A stretch of DNA of 33,637 nt from Streptomyces luteolus (GCF_029968015.1 NZ_JASCIS010000067.1:1-33637); one strand, 5' to 3'; counted from the first letter of the stretch, positions 1 through 6,983 are shown. The notes: generated from the sequence alone by a model not told the origin. Numbers and translations are program-made.

Positions 1-34
1 CGAAGACGCCCCGACGAACCGGCTTGCGGATCAT
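1..34 (-). CDS. 5' end of an unidentified minus-strand gene (partial)
   Basis: An ATG at 34-32 reads leftward off the window and encodes MIRKPVRRGVF before the edge. It is preceded by a good Shine-Dalgarno sequence (GGGAGG on the minus strand, about 8 nt upstream), which is why I call a start here. Only eleven residues are visible, so no family can be named. The basic N-terminus could begin a signal peptide or a DNA-binding protein; this is not decidable. Its upstream region is the 35-539 spacer, which holds an 11-bp-phased repeat array. Confidence 0.45.
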   Translation of the reverse strand, partial: MIRKPVRRGVF

Positions 35-539
35 GGTCGAACCTCCCTTCCCTTATCTTGACGGGGCCATGCCAATGCGTGACCCGTTGCCCGCTAGAGC
101 TGTTCCTGTTCGCGGGCGTGTCTGTCGGCTCAGCCGTCCTGGCCGAGTGCCCCGTGGTGGCGGCTGTGTGCGGTGGCGATGCCCGGTGGCCTTCGCCATA
201 CCCAGAACTGTGCCTGTACGAGGTTCCGCAAAGGTTCCACACGCGTTCCTGCGGCGTTCCAGAGGCATTCCTGCGGCGTTCCTGCGGCGTTCCTGCTCTG
301 ACCTGGTACGTCGCCGCCCGCGAGCGTGGCGGTGCGCAGACGGCGAGGCGCCGGAGCCCCGGAAATGCGTCGAGGTGCGGACCCGTTGGCGAGGCGCGGG
401 CGCGGGTGGCAGGTGTCCAGCTGTGCGAGCGATCCGATCAGCAAGGCCACACGTGGTCGGCGTGCCGCCGTGGGAAGGGCGCGGCGGCACGTCGACATCT
501 ACAGGCTGAGCCGAAAGGCTCCTACGGTGCTGCCTCGGG
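35..539. other. 505-bp spacer without a convincing gene
   Basis: Several overlapping open frames exist on both strands, but all are Arg/Ala/Pro-rich high-GC frames without recognisable domains or good ribosome binding sites. The only clear structure is the phased direct-repeat array at 223-299. The spacer lies between the start of the minus-strand gene at 34 and the 3' end of the chaplin gene, so it probably holds the promoter of the former and the transcript end of the latter. Confidence 0.5.
223..299. repeat. Seven direct repeats with exact 11-bp period (GTTCC core)
   Basis: Seven consecutive 11-nt units begin at 223, 234, 245, 256, 267, 278 and 289. Each starts with GTTCC (ATTCC in the fifth) and several read GTTCCTGCGGC. 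The period is one helical turn. Short direct repeats spaced by 11 bp are the known architecture of SARP-family operators, so this may be a regulator-binding array for the minus-strand gene that starts at 34. That role is inference; slippage-generated repeats are the alternative. Confidence 0.6.
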
Positions 540-776
540 TCAGTCGTTGACGCAGGTGTTGCCGAACGCCGGGTTCAGCAGACCGATGACGTTGATGCTG
601 TTGCCGCACACGTTGACCGGCACGTGCACCGGGACCTGAAGCACGTTGCCCGAGAGCACGCCCGGCGAGTTGGCGGCCGCACCGTTGGCACCGGCGTCGG
701 CGGTGGCCAGACCGGCAGCGCCCATGACGAGGGCGCCGGAGGCCAGCACTACACCGACCGCCTTCTCCGCGGCCAA
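540..776 (-). CDS. Short chaplin (secreted hydrophobic surface protein), start uncertain
   Basis: The C-terminal half is a typical single chaplin domain. It has the SPGVLSGN segment, the alternating VPVHVPVNVCGNSINVIG stretch, LLNPAFGN, and two cysteines that form the conserved disulfide in most chaplins. Chaplins are secreted and assemble into amyloid-like fibrils that make spores and aerial hyphae hydrophobic. A hydrophobic segment ending in ATADA precedes the domain and fits a signal peptide. The start is a problem: the well-placed GGAGGAA-GTG at 860-847 is out of frame and stops after eight codons. In-frame candidates are TTG at 776, GTG at 749 and ATG at 725, none with a good ribosome binding site. 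The domain identity is secure; the N-terminus is not, and the gene may be damaged. Confidence 0.8.
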   Translation of the reverse strand: MAAEKAVGVVLASGALVMGAAGLATADAGANGAAANSPGVLSGNVLQVPVHVPVNVCGNSINVIGLLNPAFGNTCVND

Positions 777-846
777 CGCCGTCCGGCGGCTGGAGCACCA
801 CGATCGGGAGCGCCCGACAAGATCAACGCTGCAGAGCGCGACCTGA

Positions 847-860
847 CACGGCTTTCCTCC
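847..860 (-). promoter_or_regulatory. Orphan ribosome binding site and GTG upstream of the chaplin
   Basis: On the minus strand GGAGGAA is followed four bases later by GTG (849-847), an ideal actinobacterial start. The frame it opens ends at TGA 825-823 after eight codons. It probably marks the original chaplin start, now separated from the chaplin frame by an indel, or else a tiny leader peptide. Confidence 0.4.
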
Positions 861-975
861 GATCAGCGTCGCCGGGTGCGACCCGCCGGTCCGCTGCGGC
901 GTTGACGGAGGCATTGCGGCCGCGCCCCGCGTGCCCCGGCCCCGGGCAGGGTCGGTCTGGATACGTTCTGTCGGT

Positions 976-1140
976 ATGGACACCCTGATCTTCGGCGGCC
1001 TGCTCGCCACCTGGCTGCTGCTCTACCGCCGGCGCGGCCGCACCGCTGTGCTCGTCGGCTGGTGGATCACGCTCGCCGCTGTCGCCCTGCTGCTCTCGCA
1101 GCACATCACCAGCAGCCTCGGGCTGGGGCTGAGCTACTGA
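976..1140 (+). CDS. Small two-helix membrane protein, DUF5993-like
   Basis: This 54-residue protein starts MDTLIFGGLL. It has two hydrophobic helices separated by a basic RRRGR turn, so it is an inner-membrane hairpin protein. Size, sequence style and position directly before a DsbB-type gene match the DUF5993 family, whose function is unknown. I chose ATG 976 because an earlier in-frame start adds only a charged, non-conserved extension. The stop codon lies one base before the next ATG, so the two genes are surely co-transcribed and probably translationally coupled, suggesting the protein works with the oxidoreductase. Confidence 0.75.
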   Translation: MDTLIFGGLLATWLLLYRRRGRTAVLVGWWITLAAVALLLSQHITSSLGLGLSY

Positions 1141-1141
1141 C

Positions 1142-1780
1142 ATGGCCACCATCACCTCACCGCTCAGCGACACCGAGAACTCCGGGCTCCTCGGCAAGGC
1201 CCAGTACTGGTTCGCCTGCTTCTTCGCCACCGGCTGGACGGCGGTCGTCTGCGCCGGACTCGGCGTGCAGTTCATCGGCTGGGACTACCCCTGCCCGCTG
1301 TGCATGATCCAGCGCATGTTCATGCTCCTGGCGGCGCTGGGCGCCGGGGTCATCGTGCGCAAGGGCATGACCGGCACCCTCACGGGCCGTGACTACATGA
1401 TGGGCTGGGGACTTGCCCTGGTTGCCTGCATCGGCGGCGGCTTCACGGCCTGGCGGCAGACCATGCTGCACATCCTGCCGGGCGACAAGGGGTACGGGGC
1501 CCCCGTGCTCGGCCTGCACATGTATGTGTGGGCGTGGATCCTGTTCATGGCCTCGGTGGTGGCGATCGGCATCGTGCTGGCGCTCGCGCATCTCACAACG
1601 GACCGCATGATCCCAACGAAGGGCCTGTACGTGCCGATCGGCAGGGTCGTCCTCTGGTTCGTCGCCGTAGTGATCGCTGTGAACATGGTGGCCGTCTTCC
1701 TGGAAGAGGGCTTCCACTGGTTCCTGCCGGACGACCCCAATCGCTATGAATTCTTCTACCAGGTGGGGATTCTGGACTGA
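1142..1780 (+). CDS. DsbB-family disulfide bond formation protein (quinone-linked)
   Basis: This 212-residue polytopic membrane protein carries the redox motif CPLC (C51/C54) followed by MIQR, as in DsbB. DsbB proteins pass electrons from the thiol oxidase of the envelope to membrane quinone and so keep disulfide formation going. About five hydrophobic segments are visible. E. coli DsbB has a second cysteine pair in its other external loop. Here the only other cysteines are C26 and C37 near the first helix and C96 inside a helix, so that second loop pair appears to be absent. The gene follows the DUF5993-like gene with a one-base gap. Chaplins need an oxidised cysteine pair, so the neighbourhood is suggestive, but a functional link is inference. 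Confidence 0.85.
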   Translation: MATITSPLSDTENSGLLGKAQYWFACFFATGWTAVVCAGLGVQFIGWDYPCPLCMIQRMFMLLAALGAGVIVRKGMTGTLTGRDYMMGWGLALVACIGGGFTAWRQTMLHILPGDKGYGAPVLGLHMYVWAWILFMASVVAIGIVLALAHLTTDRMIPTKGLYVPIGRVVLWFVAVVIAVNMVAVFLEEGFHWFLPDDPNRYEFFYQVGILD

Positions 1781-2108
1781 TCGACGGTCACCGGGGCGTC
1801 AGACTGGGTGGCAGTTCAGGATGCTGGGCCCTCGGGCCGCCGCAGCCAGACCCGCCCGTCACCGCCCCCCAGCCCCGAAATGACCGGTACAAGAGGCCAC
1901 TTGGGCAGGGAAAACGCAACTTCGACATGCCCCGCCGAGGCAGCTACCTTCACCTGGTCCTCGGCGATCGCCCACGGTCGCACCGGAGTTCCTTCAGGCT
2001 GAGCCGCCCGCGACGGGATGAGTCGGCCACGCACCCACGAAGACCTCGCCCCGTGCGCAAGCCACCGCACCGGGTCCACACCAGGCACCCCCAACCAGGG
2101 AGAGACGC
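1781..2108. other. 328-bp spacer with one doubtful minus-strand frame
   Basis: No domain-bearing gene was found. A minus-strand frame covers 1816-2133 (105 codons). Its 3' half reads like a plausible protein (for example AEDQVKVAASAGHVEVAF) with moderately GC-rich third positions, but there is no good ribosome binding site, its 5' part overlaps the next gene's start, and I recognise no family. It could be a gene remnant. Confidence 0.35.
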
Positions 2109-2642
2109 ATGCCCCAGCTTGCTCTGTACACATTCGGCGTCCTCAAGTCACCCCTCGCCGATCCCGGACCTCTCACGCGCGAACTCCACGACAGCGGCAA
2201 GGCCATCTACCCGGAGATCAGCCGGCACCCCGGGTACCTCGCTCGTGCTGAAGCGGCAGACGGCGGCCAGGGCACACACTTCGACCTGGACTGGGGCGCA
2301 TGGGGAGAGTTCGCCGTACCTGCCTGGTACGGCAAGGGCCGTACCGTGGAAACCAGCGCCCTGGACGCGACCCTCTCACTCTGGACCGACCTGCGCCCCG
2401 CCTTCGACGCCATCTACACCGGTCTGCACCGCGAGGCGCTGAACAGGCGTTACGACTGGTTCGAGAGGACAGGACACCCGAGTTACGTGTGCTGGTGGGT
2501 CTCCGACGGCGTGATACCCACCTGGCAGGACGGGGTTTCCAGGCTGGAACACCTCCACGACCACGGCTCCGCGCCGCACGCCTTCACCTTCCACCATTCG
2601 TTCGCACCGCCTTCCGCCGTACGGAGAGGAAATGCCCTCTGA
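2109..2642 (+). CDS. DUF3291 domain-containing protein
   Basis: The product has 177 residues, starts MPQLALYTFGVLKSP and has the tryptophan-rich layout of DUF3291 proteins, including a WWVSDGVIPTW segment and a C-terminal LEHLHDHGSAPHAFTF segment. The family has a ferredoxin-like fold related to the antibiotic-biosynthesis monooxygenase group; its biochemical role is not established. No signal peptide or membrane helix is visible, so it should be cytoplasmic. AGGGAGAG lies just upstream of the ATG and fixes the start. It stands alone on the plus strand with about 180 bp before the broken polyprenyl synthase gene. Confidence 0.8.
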   Translation: MPQLALYTFGVLKSPLADPGPLTRELHDSGKAIYPEISRHPGYLARAEAADGGQGTHFDLDWGAWGEFAVPAWYGKGRTVETSALDATLSLWTDLRPAFDAIYTGLHREALNRRYDWFERTGHPSYVCWWVSDGVIPTWQDGVSRLEHLHDHGSAPHAFTFHHSFAPPSAVRRGNAL

Positions 2643-2824
2643 GCCGCGCTGCTTGACGCTGCCCTGGGGCGCTGGTGATCCGATGTTCGGCTGAGTGCAC
2701 CGTATGAGGTCTGGGGCCGCTGTGGTGATCCTTTGACTGGGGGGTGTGCTGCGCTTCTTTGTGCTGGTGGGGCGGGAGTTGACTGGCCGGGTTCCGCCCT
2801 GTTCGAGGTCCTGAGGAGTAGTGC

Positions 2825-2962
2825 ATGTCGCAGATCACCGGCCCGGTTCCTGGCACCGCGTTTCCGCGTCTGGGGTGGATCGATGACCTGTTCGTCCCGG
2901 CGCTGCGGGAGGCTGTCGGGGAGCTCCCGGCGGCTGAGGCCCGGGTCGCCGGGTATCACCGG
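2825..2962 (+). pseudogene. Polyprenyl diphosphate synthase, 5' fragment (interrupted by IS607)
   Basis: Forty-six codons from ATG 2825, with GAGGAG a few bases upstream, encode the N-terminus of a trans-polyprenyl diphosphate synthase. It includes the segment DDLFVPALREAVGELPAAE and the conserved RVAGYH that precedes the substrate-binding region. Such enzymes build geranylgeranyl or longer diphosphates from isopentenyl diphosphate. The frame breaks at 2962, where the IS607 element begins, and resumes in register at 5252. See the second fragment for the rest. Confidence 0.85.
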
Positions 2963-2991
2963 AGGTCAGGTACTGCTCAAGGTTGAGTCAA

Positions 2992-3009
2992 CTTTAGTAC
3001 GTATTAAAG
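2992..3009. promoter_or_regulatory. AT-rich near-palindrome in the IS607 left end
   Basis: CTTTAGTACGTATTAAAG is palindromic except for one symmetric pair. It lies between the left tip of the element and tnpA and is much more AT-rich than its surroundings. It may be a binding site for the MerR-like domain of TnpA and/or part of the tnpA promoter; this is inference. Confidence 0.35.
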
Positions 3010-3036
3010 CCTCTGAGTGGGTGTTACGATCGGCGT

Positions 3037-3615
3037 ATGAACCTCAAGGAGTGGGCGATCGCGAATGGCGTGCACCCACACACCGCCTATCGCTGGTTCC
3101 GTGAGGGCACGTTGCCGGTGCCGGCTGAGCGAGTGGGGCCGCGCACGATCCTGGTGAACGTCGAAGCGAACTCCTCGACGGCAGCGGTCGAAGGCGTGGG
3201 CCTGTACGCCCGTGTCTCCTCGCATGACCACAAGGACGACCTTGCCCGTCAGACAGCGCGGTTGTCCGACTGGGCTGCAAAGGCCGGGCACCGGGTCGTG
3301 CGGATCGAGTCCGAGATCGCCTCGGGCATGAACGGCTGCCGCACCAAGGCCCGCCGACTGCTGGGCGACCCGGCGGTGACCACCGTGGTGGTGGAGCACA
3401 AAGACCGTCTCGGCCGCATGAACGTTGAGCTGGTCGAAGCCGCCCTGTCCGCGTCCGGTCGGCGCCTGGTGGTGCTGGATGACGGCGAGGTCGAGGACGA
3501 CCTCGTGCGCGACATGGTGGAGGTACTGACCTCGTTCTGCGCCCGCCTGTACGGCCACCGCTCGGCGAAGAACCGCGCCAAGAAGGCCCTGGAAGCGGCG
3601 GCGGCCGATGGCTGA
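3037..3615 (+). CDS. tnpA: IS607 TnpA: serine recombinase with N-terminal MerR-like helix-turn-helix
   Basis: The product has 192 residues. Residues 1-40 form a MerR/excisionase-like helix-turn-helix (NLKEWAIANGVHPHTAYRWF). The serine recombinase catalytic domain follows: YARVSS places the nucleophile at about S61, and EHKDRLGR carries catalytic arginines. IS607 recombinases are short, with the DNA-binding domain at the N-terminus, which fits. The enzyme excises and inserts the element through a circular intermediate at GG sites. The gene overlaps tnpB by 8 nt (ATGGCTGA), so translation is coupled. All key residues are present, so the enzyme should be active. Confidence 0.95.
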   Translation: MNLKEWAIANGVHPHTAYRWFREGTLPVPAERVGPRTILVNVEANSSTAAVEGVGLYARVSSHDHKDDLARQTARLSDWAAKAGHRVVRIESEIASGMNGCRTKARRLLGDPAVTTVVVEHKDRLGRMNVELVEAALSASGRRLVVLDDGEVEDDLVRDMVEVLTSFCARLYGHRSAKNRAKKALEAAAADG

Positions 3616-5245
3616 CAAGAAGCAGCTCCGCACCATCGATACCCCGTTTGTAGCCCTCGGCCCGTCCGGTGTGGCGATACGCGACCGCCTGGGGCACCTC
3701 ACCCCCGAAGACGAGAAGGTGTTGCGCCTGGTCGGCGAACACCAGGGCCGCCTGGCCTCCCTGGACCTCAAGGCCCGCTGCCAGGCCGGGCACGACCACG
3801 ACAACGACGCCTGGGCCGCCCGTAAGCGGGACCTGACCGAGCAGTCCTCGTCGCGTATCGCGGGTGCGATCACGAAAGCCACCCACGATCAATACGGCTT
3901 GGCCAGGCGCTCTCTCATGGCGCACATCCAGAACCTCGAAGCCGGTATCCGCACGCTGCGGCACCGGCTCTCTTTGCCGATCGGGGAGAAAGGCAGCAAG
4001 CGGGCGCCGGGCGGATACCGCAGCAAGGGCGAGTGGTTCCACAAGTCCCGCCGCCTCGCGACGCTGGAACACCGCCTGGAGGTGGCCCGCGACGACTGGA
4101 CTTCCGGCCGCGTACGCGTGGTGCGCGGCGGTCGGCGACTGCTCAAGAACCGGCACAACCTCGCCGCCGCTCAACTCACCGAGCAGCAGTGGCGCCAGCG
4201 GTGGGAGGCCGAGCGCTGGTTCCTCGCTGCTGACGGCGAATCGGGTAAGAGGTTCGGTAACGAGACGATCCGTGTCACGCCCGAGGGCGAGGTCAGCATC
4301 AAGCTGCCCGCCCCGCTCGCCCACCACGCGAACGCCCAGCACGGCCGATACGTCCTCGCCTCGAAGGTCGCGTTCGCGCACCGGGGAGACGAGTGGCGCG
4401 ACCGGATCGACGCTAATCGGGCCGTCGCCTACCGCATCCACCTCGACGTGGCCCGGGGACGCTGGTACCTCACCGCGTCGTGGACCAGGCCCGTAGTGCA
4501 GACCATCCCGCTGGCCGCCGCCCGCGCTGAGGGCATGGTCGGCGTCGACACCAACGCTGACCACTTCGCCGCCTACCTCCTTGACCAGCACGGCAACCCG
4601 ATCAGCGACCCACGCCGCTTCTACTACGACCTGTCCGGGTCGGCCGACCACCGAGACGCCCAAGTCCGGCACGCCCTCACCCAGTTGCTGCACTGGACGA
4701 ACCAGGCCGGGGCTAAGGCGATCGGCATCGAGAACCTGGACTTCGCCGCCGAGAAGACGAGGGAGAAGCACGGCCGCAAGAAGCGGTTCCGGCAGCTCAT
4801 CTCCGGCATGCCGACCGGCAAGCTCAAGGCCCGAATCGTCTCGATGGCCGCCGAGCACGGCATCGCGATCGTCGCCGTCGATCCGGCCTACACCTCCATG
4901 TGGGGCGATGAGCACTGGCGCAAGCCCCTGACCAGCAAGACTCGCAACATGACTCGCCATGACGCCGCTTCGGTGGCCATTGGCAGGCGCGCCCTCGGGC
5001 ACCCGATTCGGCGACGGACGGCACCGCCCCACGACGACCAGAGTGATCGCCGTGAGCATCGGAACGTCCAGGCCGATCGCGGTGTCCGAGGGCGCGAGGA
5101 AACCCGCCCCCGCATTCCCGGACCACGGACACGATCCGTGTCGCCGGACGCGGAGCGAACGCGGGAGACCAGGACATCCAAAACCGTTCGGGATGTCCGC
5201 AGCGACCAGGCATGGGTCCAAGACTCACTCCTGATCACTGATTAG
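3608..5245 (+). CDS. tnpB: IS607-associated TnpB (RNA-guided nuclease family), zinc ribbon not evident
   Basis: The product has 545 residues. The RuvC-like nuclease triad is complete: D314 (GVDTNADHF), E375 (GIENLDF) and D452 (TRHDAASVAIGRRALG). TnpB proteins are RNA-guided nucleases that help retain the element by cutting empty sites. The CxxC-CxxC zinc ribbon that normally sits between the second and third RuvC motifs is missing; that stretch (about 425-450) reads TSMWGDEHW and then TSKTRNMTRHD without cysteine. The last 80 residues are Arg/Pro-rich low-complexity sequence running to six bases before the element end, probably because this DNA also encodes the guide RNA scaffold. The start at 3608 is fixed by overlap with tnpA. 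Confidence 0.9.
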   Translation: MADKKQLRTIDTPFVALGPSGVAIRDRLGHLTPEDEKVLRLVGEHQGRLASLDLKARCQAGHDHDNDAWAARKRDLTEQSSSRIAGAITKATHDQYGLARRSLMAHIQNLEAGIRTLRHRLSLPIGEKGSKRAPGGYRSKGEWFHKSRRLATLEHRLEVARDDWTSGRVRVVRGGRRLLKNRHNLAAAQLTEQQWRQRWEAERWFLAADGESGKRFGNETIRVTPEGEVSIKLPAPLAHHANAQHGRYVLASKVAFAHRGDEWRDRIDANRAVAYRIHLDVARGRWYLTASWTRPVVQTIPLAAARAEGMVGVDTNADHFAAYLLDQHGNPISDPRRFYYDLSGSADHRDAQVRHALTQLLHWTNQAGAKAIGIENLDFAAEKTREKHGRKKRFRQLISGMPTGKLKARIVSMAAEHGIAIVAVDPAYTSMWGDEHWRKPLTSKTRNMTRHDAASVAIGRRALGHPIRRRTAPPHDDQSDRREHRNVQADRGVRGREETRPRIPGPRTRSVSPDAERTRETRTSKTVRDVRSDQAWVQDSLLITD

Positions 5246-5251
5246 GAACGG
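5020..5251 (+). ncRNA. Probable omega RNA (reRNA) scaffold at the IS607 right end
   Basis: In TnpB systems the guide RNA is made from the 3' end of tnpB through the right end of the element, and its guide is the flanking DNA. By position, this stretch would be the scaffold, and the flank starting TGGACGGAGGCTGACGGG at 5252 would be the guide. The atypical Arg/Pro-rich protein sequence encoded here agrees with an RNA constraint. I have not folded it; the 5' limit is a guess. Confidence 0.35.
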
Positions 5252-5719
5252 TGGACGGAGGCTGACGGGGCTCCCGTGGAGTCGGCTCCTCGGCGTGGGA
5301 AGGCGGTTCGGCCGGCGCTGGCTGTGTTGTCCGCGTTGGCTGTCGGTGGCAGTGCGCGCGACGCGCTGCCCGGTGCCGTGGCCGTGGAGCTCGTGCACGA
5401 CTTCACCTTGCTGCACGACGACGTGATCGATGGGGACGCGCTGCGTCGGCATCGTCCAGCGGCGTGGGCGGTGTTCGGGACGTCGGCGGCGGTCCTCGCG
5501 GGGGACGCTCTGCTCGTCGCGGCGATGCGAACGGTGTCCGATGTGCCGTGCCGGTCGGCTGCGGCGGTGGCTGAACTAGTGGGTGTGCTGCGGGAGTTGG
5601 TCGAGGAGCAGAGTGACGACGTGGCGTTCGAGGAGGCGCCGACGGTGTCGGTGCAGCAGTATCTCAGGATGGCGGGGGGCAAGACCGGGTCGCTGATGGG
5701 CTGCGCCTGTGTCTGGTGA
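5252..5719 (+). pseudogene. Polyprenyl diphosphate synthase, middle fragment, truncated at its 3' end
   Basis: This continues the 2825-2962 fragment in frame. It contains RRGKAVRPALAVLSAL (substrate-binding Lys/Arg) and the first aspartate-rich motif in LLHDDVIDGD, then MAGGKTGSLMGCAC, and stops at TGA 5717. The two fragments together encode 201 residues, whereas family members have about 330-360, so the second aspartate-rich motif and the whole C-terminal half are gone. The loss coincides with the start of ABC permease-like sequence. The gene is therefore doubly inactivated: by insertion and by 3' deletion. An internal GTG or ATG could allow a short product, but it could not be a complete synthase. 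Confidence 0.88.
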
Positions 5720-5994
5720 GCGCGTTCGCCCGGAACGAGTTTCAGGCGGTGCAGTTCCTGCCCGCGGGCGTGCTGCCGCAGTTCCTGGTGTGCGGGCTGT
5801 TCGTGCCGCGGGACGAGATGCAGGGAGCGCTGTCGGCGGTCGCCAAGGTCATGCCGATGACGTACGCCGTGGAGGCGGCGGGTGAGGCGGCTGCGCATTC
5901 CGGCGTCACGGGGGTGTTCGTGCGGGACGCTTTGTTGATTCTGGCGTGTGTGGTTCTCGTCCTCGTCGCCAGTGCCGCCACTCTCAAGCGCTGA
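5708..5994 (+). pseudogene. C-terminal remnant of an ABC-2 type transporter permease
   Basis: About 95 codons resemble the end of DrrB/ABC-2 permeases. The order is the SAFARNEFQAVQFLPAGVLPQ segment, then LFVPRDEM, a MPMTYAVEA segment, a last transmembrane helix (LLILACVVLVLVASAATL) and a short basic end. Full permeases have about 250-280 residues with six helices, so only the final third survives. Its frame differs from the polyprenyl synthase frame and the transition falls near 5705-5715, so a deletion joined the two genes. A GTG at 5716 could start translation, but no ribosome binding site is clear. Confidence 0.75.
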
Positions 5995-6139
5995 TTTCCG
6001 GGAATTCGCGTACCGCCTTCCCGGTCGGCGGGAAAGGGAATTTCGCTCGCGGTACGGTCGTCCAGCCGCTTTCCGCTCCGGCGAGGGCGGGGCAGCGGCT
6101 GGACGCGATCCACCGTGCGGGGTCAGGCGAATTCGCTGC

Positions 6140-6391
6140 CTAGTCCCGCACGTTCCATGACAGGCCGCCGGAGATCGTGCCGTTGCGGGGAACGTCGAAC
6201 GGGCCGAAGCGCAGCGGGTCTCCGTCGTGGTGGCCCGAGTAGCTGTTGAGGCTGCCCGGGTCGGGGTAGGCCCCGGTCTGCGCCGGCTGCGGCGAGGCGG
6301 CGGAGGCGGTCGTGGCGGCGGTCGCGCCGCCGGCGGTGAGGGCCAGCGCCATGAGCGAGACGGCGGCCAGACGGCGAAGCTGCTGTGACAT
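6140..6391 (-). CDS. Small secreted protein of unknown function
   Basis: This 83-residue protein starts MSQQLRRLAAVSLMALALTA, a clear Sec signal peptide with probable cleavage after an A-x-A near residue 32. The mature part has about 50 residues, rich in Gly, Pro, Ser and Asp (YPDPGSLNSYSGHHDGDPL), and ends GGLSWNVRD. It has no cysteine and no family I recognise. AAGAGGA precedes the ATG at a good distance. It is divergent from the CAP-domain gene and shares a 133-bp AT-rich promoter spacer with it, so co-regulation is plausible. Confidence 0.65.
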   Translation of the reverse strand: MSQQLRRLAAVSLMALALTAGGATAATTASAASPQPAQTGAYPDPGSLNSYSGHHDGDPLRFGPFDVPRNGTISGGLSWNVRD

Positions 6392-6524
6392 GAAAATCCT
6401 CTTGGTCGATAGGAAAGAGAACACGGGAAAGGGGATATTCGTTACCCTATTCGCCGCCCGCCTTGCTCGGGCAGGGAAATGCCGCCTTACGTCGAAGGAG
6501 AGAAAAAGAGAAAGTGGGAAAACC

Positions 6525-6983
6525 ATGACTGTCCCGTTCCGCTCAGCGGTCTTCGTCGTGGGGGTTGCTCTCGCGGCGCTGCTGCCGGGGGTGTCGGCGG
6601 TGGGGGTGTCGGCGGATGTGGTGGCGGAGGTCAATCAGCGTCGTGCCGAGGCAGGTTGCGGCCCGGTACGGCCGCTGGCCTCCCTCACCCGGGCCGCGCA
6701 GGCGCACAGCGTCGACATGGCCCGTCATCAGCGCCTGGACCACACCGGCTCCGACGGCAGCCGCCCGCAGGACCGGATGCGGTCCGCCGGTTACCGTCCC
6801 GCTCACTTCGGGGAGGCCATCGCGTCCACCTCGGCGGACGCGGGAACCGTCACGAAGCTGTGGATGGACAGCCCACAGCATCGCGAGATCATCCTCACCT
6901 GCCGCTACCGCGACGCGGGGGTCGGCCGGGCCGACGGTGCCGGAGACTCGTGGTGGACCCTGGACCTGGCCACGAGGCGGTGA
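6525..6983 (+). CDS. Secreted CAP (SCP/PR-1) domain protein
   Basis: The product has 152 residues. A signal peptide (PFRSAVFVVGVALAALLPGV, cleaved near residue 28) precedes a compact CAP domain. The domain opens with VVAEVNQRRAEAGCGP, continues with AQAHSVDMARHQRLDHTG, where the histidines of the CAP cavity sit, then FGEAIASTSADAGTV, a MDSPQHREIIL helix and a final strand with WWTLDLA. Two cysteines could form a disulfide. Bacterial CAP proteins are extracellular and their activity is mostly unknown. The start was chosen because the signal peptide begins exactly at ATG 6525; a purine-rich stretch (GAAGGAG and GTGGGAA) lies upstream. The stop is three bases from the convergent terpene synthase stop. 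Confidence 0.85.
   Translation: MTVPFRSAVFVVGVALAALLPGVSAVGVSADVVAEVNQRRAEAGCGPVRPLASLTRAAQAHSVDMARHQRLDHTGSDGSRPQDRMRSAGYRPAHFGEAIASTSADAGTVTKLWMDSPQHREIILTCRYRDAGVGRADGAGDSWWTLDLATRR

Larger units (their letters stand above)
2963..5251 (+). mobile_element. IS607-family insertion sequence, complete, 2289 bp
   Basis: The element carries the two IS607 genes, tnpA (serine recombinase) and tnpB, in the standard overlapping order. Its ends are fixed by the target gene. Left flank TATCACCGG and right flank TGGACGGAG join to restore an uninterrupted polyprenyl synthase frame (GYHRWTEADG). GG occurs at both junctions (2961-2962 and 5250-5251), matching the known IS607 preference for GG and its lack of long target duplications and terminal inverted repeats. 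The boundaries could be shifted left by two bases (2961-5249) because of this GG ambiguity. A near-palindrome at 2992-3009 lies inside the left end. Both genes appear intact. Confidence 0.9.

Noticed and set aside
1816..2133. Minus-strand gene of 105 codons
   Set aside because: Part of the sequence looks protein-like, but there is no ribosome binding site or family and it overlaps the DUF3291 start; kept only as a note on the spacer.
3044..5221. 725-codon frame antisense to tnpA and tnpB
   Set aside because: It mirrors the IS607 genes codon for codon and has no domain or ribosome binding site.
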